The notes under the pieces were generated by a model that saw only the letters and a program-made list of their open reading frames with translations, was not told the DNA's origin and ran no database searches. 64,000 bases of DNA from Spirochaetaceae bacterium (GTDB taxonomy: Bacteria > Spirochaetota > Spirochaetia > B11-G9): NCBI GenBank assembly GCA_015493635.1, contig WGCU01000027.1, positions 1-64,000 of the forward strand, in the 5' to 3' direction. Positions 59,674 to 64,000 of the stretch are shown here, in pieces (positions within the stretch are counted from its first letter, which is position 1; each line of letters begins with the position of its first letter). Made by a program: the position numbers and the translations under genes.

Positions 59674-61056
59674 ATGAGAAAAATTGTATTTATTACATTC
59701 ATGTGTGTCCTGCTTTTACTTCCCTTAACAGGAGTATTTGCCAATGGACAGAAAGAAGCAGCTGCATCAGGTCCTGTTTCATTTGATTTCTGGACAACAG
59801 AAACACAATCAAACAGGATGGCTACCATTCAGGTTCTTATTGACACGTTTACCGCACTCAATCCTGATATCTCAATAAACCTTGTGGCTGTAGACGAGAA
59901 TGATATGGCTGCTAATGTTCAGACTGCAGCTGCAGCGGGAACATTACCAGGTATGTTTGAAGCGGGGGCTGAAACAGCAGTTGCTTTCGGCGCAGACAAT
60001 ATCCTTGATACTGATGCTGCTACAAAAATTATTAAGGGTATTGGTGTAGACAAATACTACGCGGGGACCTTGAAACTTCTTGAAACGAGCAGTAAGGGGA
60101 CATACTACGCGCTTCCTTACCACGGATGGATTCAGGGTATATGGTACCGCTCAGACTGGTTTAAAAAAGCGGGCTTAAAACCTCCTGCAACATGGGAAGA
60201 CACCTTAAAAGCAGCTAAATACTTTTATAAACCTGATGAGAATCAATATGGTATACTCGTTGGAACAAAAGCGGAAGGATATACTGAACAGTGTTTTACT
60301 CCTATTGCCATGTCCAACGACGCCGCACTTTTTAATAAAGACGGCAAGCTGATTTTTGATTCCCCGAATATGAAACAGGCAGTGGAATACTATGCAGAAC
60401 TTGCAAAATATACTCCTCCCGGACCACAGACATGGAGAGCACGTGACTACTACCTACAGGGTAAACTGGCCATGTTCTACTATTCCACCTATATAATGGA
60501 TGATCTTGCTCTGCAGGATGTAGCGGAAGGTTCTCTTACAGGAGAGAATTTTAAAAATCTTAAAGGAAGCAGTTTTGATCCCGATCTTGTCAAGAATACC
60601 GGTTTTGCTCCCATTATGACACATAAACAGCCTGCAGGATTCGGCGTTGTTGTTGCTCTTGGTTTGTTTAAACAGAAAAATCCTGCGGTAACCTCTGCGG
60701 TAGAAAAATTCATCAACTATCTGTATACACAGAACGCATACATTACATTCCTCCACATGGCTCCCGGCGGCATGAATCCGGTATTAAAATCCATTGCAAC
60801 CAATCCTCTCTTTCAGAATGATCCCAAAGGCATTTTTAAACATTACGGTCCACAGAAAATGGCTGAAATTATCCAGGGACTTAACAATATTGAAACATTT
60901 AGTATTGTAGACGGAAAAAGGATGGTAGCAGCAAGTCAGATAAGTGCTAAACAGATTATTCCTCAGATGATCTACAAAATTACACAGGAAGGAATGAATG
61001 TTGACAAGGCAATGACATGGGCTAATTCAGAAATGGAGAAAATAGCAAAACAATAG
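59674..61056 (+). CDS. Sugar ABC transporter substrate-binding protein
   Basis: An exported family 1 solute-binding protein of 460 residues. The signal peptide (KIVFITFMCVLLLLPLTGVFANG) is followed by a QKEAAASGP linker and the binding fold (ISINLVAVDENDMAANVQTAAAAGTLPGMF; YYALPYHGWIQGIWYRSDWFKKAGLKPPATWEDTLKAA), typical of oligosaccharide or sugar-alcohol binding proteins. No lipobox Cys is present, so it is released into the periplasm. CAAAGGAG precedes the ATG. It heads the importer operon under the candidate control of the adjacent two-component system. The exact sugar is unknown. Confidence 0.92.
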   Translation: MRKIVFITFMCVLLLLPLTGVFANGQKEAAASGPVSFDFWTTETQSNRMATIQVLIDTFTALNPDISINLVAVDENDMAANVQTAAAAGTLPGMFEAGAETAVAFGADNILDTDAATKIIKGIGVDKYYAGTLKLLETSSKGTYYALPYHGWIQGIWYRSDWFKKAGLKPPATWEDTLKAAKYFYKPDENQYGILVGTKAEGYTEQCFTPIAMSNDAALFNKDGKLIFDSPNMKQAVEYYAELAKYTPPGPQTWRARDYYLQGKLAMFYYSTYIMDDLALQDVAEGSLTGENFKNLKGSSFDPDLVKNTGFAPIMTHKQPAGFGVVVALGLFKQKNPAVTSAVEKFINYLYTQNAYITFLHMAPGGMNPVLKSIATNPLFQNDPKGIFKHYGPQKMAEIIQGLNNIETFSIVDGKRMVAASQISAKQIIPQMIYKITQEGMNVDKAMTWANSEMEKIAKQ

Positions 61057-61062
61057 TAATTC

Positions 61063-61087
61063 GGGGATGGAGTTAACCTCCATCCCC
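61063..61087 (+). terminator. Intercistronic hairpin between binding-protein and permease genes
   Basis: GGGGATGGAG pairs perfectly with CTCCATCCCC around TTAAC, followed by only a weak CTTTA tail. Such hairpins after binding-protein genes usually reduce, but do not stop, transcription into the permease genes or protect the upstream mRNA, giving excess binding protein. Confidence 0.7.
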
Positions 61088-61106
61088 CTTTATTTCGGAG
61101 ATATAC

Positions 61107-62000
61107 ATGGAAACAGTAAGGAGATTATACCCCGCCAGTCTTGACAGAAAGGCAAGAGAAGAAATATTCGGATGGATACTTATTCTTCCCGCTTTACTCA
61201 TTATTCTGTCCCTCATTTTATATCCGATTTTTTACAACATCTATCTCAGTTTCTTTAACGTAAATCTTGACGGCGGGAATACCTACATCGGGCTGGATAA
61301 TTACAAAGATGTTGTTCTGGATCCTTTTTTCTGGAATTCTGTTATAACAACGATCCTTTATGTTATCTTTACAACTATCGGGACAACATTTATGGGACTC
61401 ATTGTTGCTATGGCAATGAACAAAACGTTCCCCTTACGATGGCTTGTCCGAAGCCTTATTCTCCTGCCCTACGTTGCTCCGGTTATTTCGGTCGTTTTTG
61501 CCTGGCAGTTTATCTTTGATCCGGTAAACGGAATATTTATGGATGTTACCGTAAACAAACTTCATCTCTTTGCAGACCGTTTCAATCTTATTGGTTCGCC
61601 GAAAGCAGCGGTGTGGGTTGCTATCCTCTTCAGTATATGGAAGAATTTTCCCTTCTCTTATCTCATGATCCTTTCCCGGCTGCAGGCAATTGACAAGAAT
61701 CTTTTTGAAGCTGCTGAGATTGACGGCGCAGATTCATGGCAGAAGTTTAAAGCCATAACATTCCCTGAAATTTATTTTGTTATGGGAGCCATTGTCCTGC
61801 TTAGAATTATCTGGAACTTCAATAAATTTGAAGAAGTGTTCCTTTTAACACGGAATGTCAAGGTCCTGTCGATTTATACCTACTTCAAGGCATTTACCGG
61901 CACCATGGAAATGGGACAAGGTGCTGCTATTGCGGTTATTCAGTTCTCCCTCCTTATTAGTTTCATTTTTATCTACGTCAAGAAGGTGCTTAAATGGTAA
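61107..62000 (+). CDS. Sugar ABC transporter permease (MalF/UgpA type)
   Basis: A 297-residue inner-membrane permease with six helices. The ATPase-contact EAA loop reads EAAEIDGADSWQKFKAITFPEIYF, normal for the family. The N-terminus (LYPASLDRKAREEIFGWILILPALLIILSLILYPI) is typical of MalF/UgpA-like subunits. It follows the binding-protein gene after a stem-loop and overlaps the second permease by seven bases. Confidence 0.93.
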   Translation: METVRRLYPASLDRKAREEIFGWILILPALLIILSLILYPIFYNIYLSFFNVNLDGGNTYIGLDNYKDVVLDPFFWNSVITTILYVIFTTIGTTFMGLIVAMAMNKTFPLRWLVRSLILLPYVAPVISVVFAWQFIFDPVNGIFMDVTVNKLHLFADRFNLIGSPKAAVWVAILFSIWKNFPFSYLMILSRLQAIDKNLFEAAEIDGADSWQKFKAITFPEIYFVMGAIVLLRIIWNFNKFEEVFLLTRNVKVLSIYTYFKAFTGTMEMGQGAAIAVIQFSLLISFIFIYVKKVLKW

Positions 62001-62956
62001 AAAAGAAAAGCTTACTACGGTCAACGGGATTTGTACTATTCATTCTCTTTATTGTTTTTTTCGTGCTTTTCCCTTTTATACAGATGCTCTCCACGTCATT
62101 AAAATATCAGTGGGACTGGGGAAACCCCTCTCTCATTCCACGCAAAATTAATCTTGAAGCATACAAAGAACTGCTGAACATTGGGCAGGCAGAGAAAAGT
62201 CTTCCCGACTCTATTAAAAATCTTCTTAAAAATACACCGAACCTTACAAAGACCCAAAAAAACAGGATTATTGCCCGGTACAAAGATACCGGTAATGTTT
62301 TTCCTTTTTTTGAGTATTTTAAAAATTCGCTTATTCTTGCTTTTACGGCTGCCGCTCTTTCCGGTATCATCGCAATATTCGGTGCGTATTCTTTCAGCAG
62401 GATACAGTACCGCGGACGCTCAACCATACAGCGGTCAGTGCTGTTTGTGTATATGTTCGGCGGTATCGTTCTCCTCATTCCGCTGTACCGCATTTTCGTA
62501 AAATTAGGGTTTTTAAGTACTCCAACTGGTACATTTCTTACTCTCATCGTTATCTACATGGTTCAGACCCTTCCCGTTTCCCTGTACATGCTGGGAAACT
62601 ATTTCAGAACCATTCCCTATTCAATTGAAGAAGCAGCGATGATAGAAGGGTTGGGAAGATTTAACATAATTTTAAAAATAATTATTCCGCTGTCTTTATC
62701 TGCCATTATTACTGTTTTTATCTATTCATTCATGATCGCATGGAACGAATATCTTTTTGCATCAATTTTTCTAAAAGGTTTTAAAAATCTCTATACACTC
62801 CCCATGGGTCTTACGGCATTATTTACATCTAAAAACGCGATATGGGACCGTATCATGGCAGCATCCATGCTTACAGCAATTCCCGTTATTGCCCTCTTCA
62901 TGGTTGTACAAAAGAATCTGGCAGGAGGCCTTTCCGAAGGCGGTGTAAAAGAATAG
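61994..62956 (+). CDS. Sugar ABC transporter permease (MalG/UgpE type)
   Basis: The second permease of the importer, 320 residues with six helices. The EAA loop reads EEAAMIEGLGRFNIILKIIIPL. It has an extended periplasmic loop of about 70 residues after the first helix (INLEAYKELLNIGQAEKSLPDSIKNLL ... TKTQKNRIIARYKDTGNVFPFFEYF), longer than usual. No ATP-binding subunit follows, so the importer must borrow an ATPase encoded elsewhere, as MsiK-type systems do. Confidence 0.92.
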   Translation: MVKKKSLLRSTGFVLFILFIVFFVLFPFIQMLSTSLKYQWDWGNPSLIPRKINLEAYKELLNIGQAEKSLPDSIKNLLKNTPNLTKTQKNRIIARYKDTGNVFPFFEYFKNSLILAFTAAALSGIIAIFGAYSFSRIQYRGRSTIQRSVLFVYMFGGIVLLIPLYRIFVKLGFLSTPTGTFLTLIVIYMVQTLPVSLYMLGNYFRTIPYSIEEAAMIEGLGRFNIILKIIIPLSLSAIITVFIYSFMIAWNEYLFASIFLKGFKNLYTLPMGLTALFTSKNAIWDRIMAASMLTAIPVIALFMVVQKNLAGGLSEGGVKE

Positions 62957-63001
62957 CCGATTCTTATTGATTTTTGACTATTTTTATCATATTTTAAAGA
63001 G

Positions 63002-63943
63002 ATGAAAATTACCACATATCCGGAGACAGTCCCCCTGTCTCTGGATTTACAAAACTTGCTCCAGAAAGATTTTCACCGTCTTTCAACCGGGATCTCCGAA
63101 TTCACTTTTGCAGGACTCTATCTGTTCAAAGGAAAATACCACTACCGTGTCTCTCTTTCCCGTGACCGGAAATTATTGATCTTCGGAGAAGAGTACGGAT
63201 CTCCTTTCTGCATGTTTCCCTTTGGATTTCCCGATGATGAAACATTCACCGATATTCTGAAGAATTACCATTATTTCAAGGCTGTCTCAGAACGGGATAT
63301 CAATGAGAAAAGGATCCGTCTTGAACAGAGAGGACTCCATATTCTTGAAGACAGAGATAACTTTGACTATCTTTACAAAAGGGAAAATCTTGTTTCCCTT
63401 GCCGGGAAAAAACTCCATAAAAAACGAAATCTTGTCAACGCGTTCATTAATAACTACAACTATGAAGAACACTATATTACAGAGGAAAACAAACATGATG
63501 CCCTTACTATTCTTGAAGCATGGAAAGAGCACCGGCTTACGGAAACGACGGATAAAGGAGACTACAACGCCGCAAAAGAAGCTCTTATGTTGATGGAACC
63601 TCTGCAACTATGCGGCTGTATAACGTATGTAGACGGAGCCCCTGTTGCTTATTCCATGGGAGAAACAATAAACAAAGGCAAGTATTTTACTGTACATTTT
63701 GAAAAAGCGGGCACAAGACACAAAGGGATCTACCAGTTTATCAACAAGTCTCTTGCTGCCATGATCGGATCACATTTTACATATCTGAACCGGGAACAGG
63801 ATCTTGGAGATCCGGGGCTTCGGCAGGCCAAGATGAGTTACCGTCCTGACAGATTCGTTAAAAAATATAAAATATTTATTGACAGGGAACAGTGCCGCTG
63901 CGACAGATGCTACGGGGATTCTACGGCTCCTGACTCCAGGTAA
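63002..63943 (+). CDS. DUF2156 (phosphatidylglycerol lysyltransferase C-terminal-like) protein
   Basis: A 313-residue protein with the DUF2156/LPG synthase C-terminal pattern, a tandem GNAT-like fold: FTFAGLYLFKGKYHYRVSLSRDRKLLIFG, LYKRENLVSLAGKKLHKKRNLVNAF and FTYLNREQDLGDPGLRQAKMSYRPDRFVKKYKIFI. These are characteristic of the spirochaete/firmicute members that lack the membrane domain. The C-terminus adds CRCDRCYG, a four-residue-spaced Cys set that could bind metal. It may transfer an aminoacyl group to a lipid or sugar, but no substrate is known. It follows the permease genes after a gap of about 45 bp. Confidence 0.85.
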   Translation: MKITTYPETVPLSLDLQNLLQKDFHRLSTGISEFTFAGLYLFKGKYHYRVSLSRDRKLLIFGEEYGSPFCMFPFGFPDDETFTDILKNYHYFKAVSERDINEKRIRLEQRGLHILEDRDNFDYLYKRENLVSLAGKKLHKKRNLVNAFINNYNYEEHYITEENKHDALTILEAWKEHRLTETTDKGDYNAAKEALMLMEPLQLCGCITYVDGAPVAYSMGETINKGKYFTVHFEKAGTRHKGIYQFINKSLAAMIGSHFTYLNREQDLGDPGLRQAKMSYRPDRFVKKYKIFIDREQCRCDRCYGDSTAPDSR

Positions 63944-64000
63944 TATTAAAACCTACCGGATGTATGAGAGTAAGCGCATCAATGAGAGGTATTTTTATCT
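63921..64000 (-). CDS. Possible C-terminal fragment of a gene running off the window
   Basis: On the minus strand one frame is open from the window edge for about 26 codons to a TAG at 63921-63923, ending in LIHPVGFNITWSQEP. The composition is protein-like and it would overlap the DUF2156 3' end by 23 bases, as other convergent pairs here do. A short open stretch like this can arise by chance, so this is only a candidate. Confidence 0.25.
   Translation of the reverse strand, partial: IKIPLIDALTLIHPVGFNITWSQEP

Noticed and set aside
63000-63943. Complete phosphatidylglycerol lysyltransferase (MprF)
   Set aside because: Only the C-terminal DUF2156-like part is present; the many-helix flippase/membrane domain of MprF is absent upstream.
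1-64000. CRISPR array, insertion sequence, prophage or rRNA operon
   Set aside because: No regularly spaced repeats, transposase or integrase motifs, phage genes or rRNA sequence were seen on reading the window.

Overview
Organism. The window looks like a chromosome segment from an anaerobic or microaerophilic, probably free-living spirochaete; this is inferred from gene content, not from a marker gene. Pointers are a very large DUF342/FapA-type protein next to a MinD/FlhG-like ATPase, an Nqr/Rnf-type respiratory operon, an RseC-like protein, an aldehyde:ferredoxin oxidoreductase, several peroxide-defence genes, and a sugar ABC importer whose binding protein has an export signal ending in ANGQKE. 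Base composition is moderately AT-rich. A few stretches (about 17.4-23.1 kb and a short spacer at 21.27-21.44 kb) are visibly richer in GC. Genes are densely packed and there are many ATGA/TAATG stop-start overlaps.

Layout. 0-1.1 kb: a DUF4160/DUF2442 gene pair, a structured spacer, and a tRNA-Leu(CAG) with its own sigma-70 promoter and a terminator. 1.1-13.5 kb: an M23 peptidase on the plus strand faces a long minus-strand run (minD-like, fapA-like, lgt, a group-2 sigma factor, a degenerate receiver protein, Xaa-Pro aminopeptidase, a CDF transporter, gpmI). 13.5-16.9 kb: ctp protease, yjbQ, rsmE and a WecG-type glycosyltransferase. 16.9-23.95 kb, minus: FxsA-like protein, an aldehyde:ferredoxin oxidoreductase coupled to a radical SAM/SPASM protein, a decayed patB/malY pseudogene (plus strand), ettA and a family 2 glycosyltransferase. 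24-30 kb: TauE-like exporter with an unrecognised partner, nitroreductase, MATE pump, aroA and an MFS carrier. 30.1-32.4 kb: a peroxiredoxin behind a textbook sigma-54 promoter, divergent from a GAF-type sigma-54 activator with candidate upstream activating sites between them. 32.5-42.3 kb: threonine aldolase, a frameshifted histidine kinase, a dihydrolipoamide-dehydrogenase-like protein lacking one redox Cys, a membrane protein of unknown function, patatin, a bcp-CBS-antiporter operon, DUF1893 and ROK genes.

42.3-49.0 kb is the most unusual part. A five-gene minus-strand operon encodes a 169-residue protein of no family I know, a PP2A/calcineurin-like phosphatase, a transmembrane Ser/Thr kinase, a multi-pass membrane FHA protein and a VWA-FHA protein. 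Divergent from it is a homologue of the 169-residue protein fused to a C-terminal HU/IHF-type DNA-binding domain. This looks like a phosphorylation circuit linked to a nucleoid-type DNA-binding protein, and it is the best candidate here for an undescribed system.

49.0-64.0 kb: an Nox/CoADR-like flavoprotein, a cloverleaf-like intergenic element, and an eight-gene minus-strand run nqrB-C-D-E-F, an unknown protein, a Cache-GGDEF cyclase and an unusual SDR, with no nqrA. Divergent from it are rseC, a NarL-type two-component system, four GTACC boxes phased by 11 bp, a sugar ABC importer without its own ATPase, and a DUF2156 protein. No CRISPR array, insertion sequence, rRNA or phage gene was seen.
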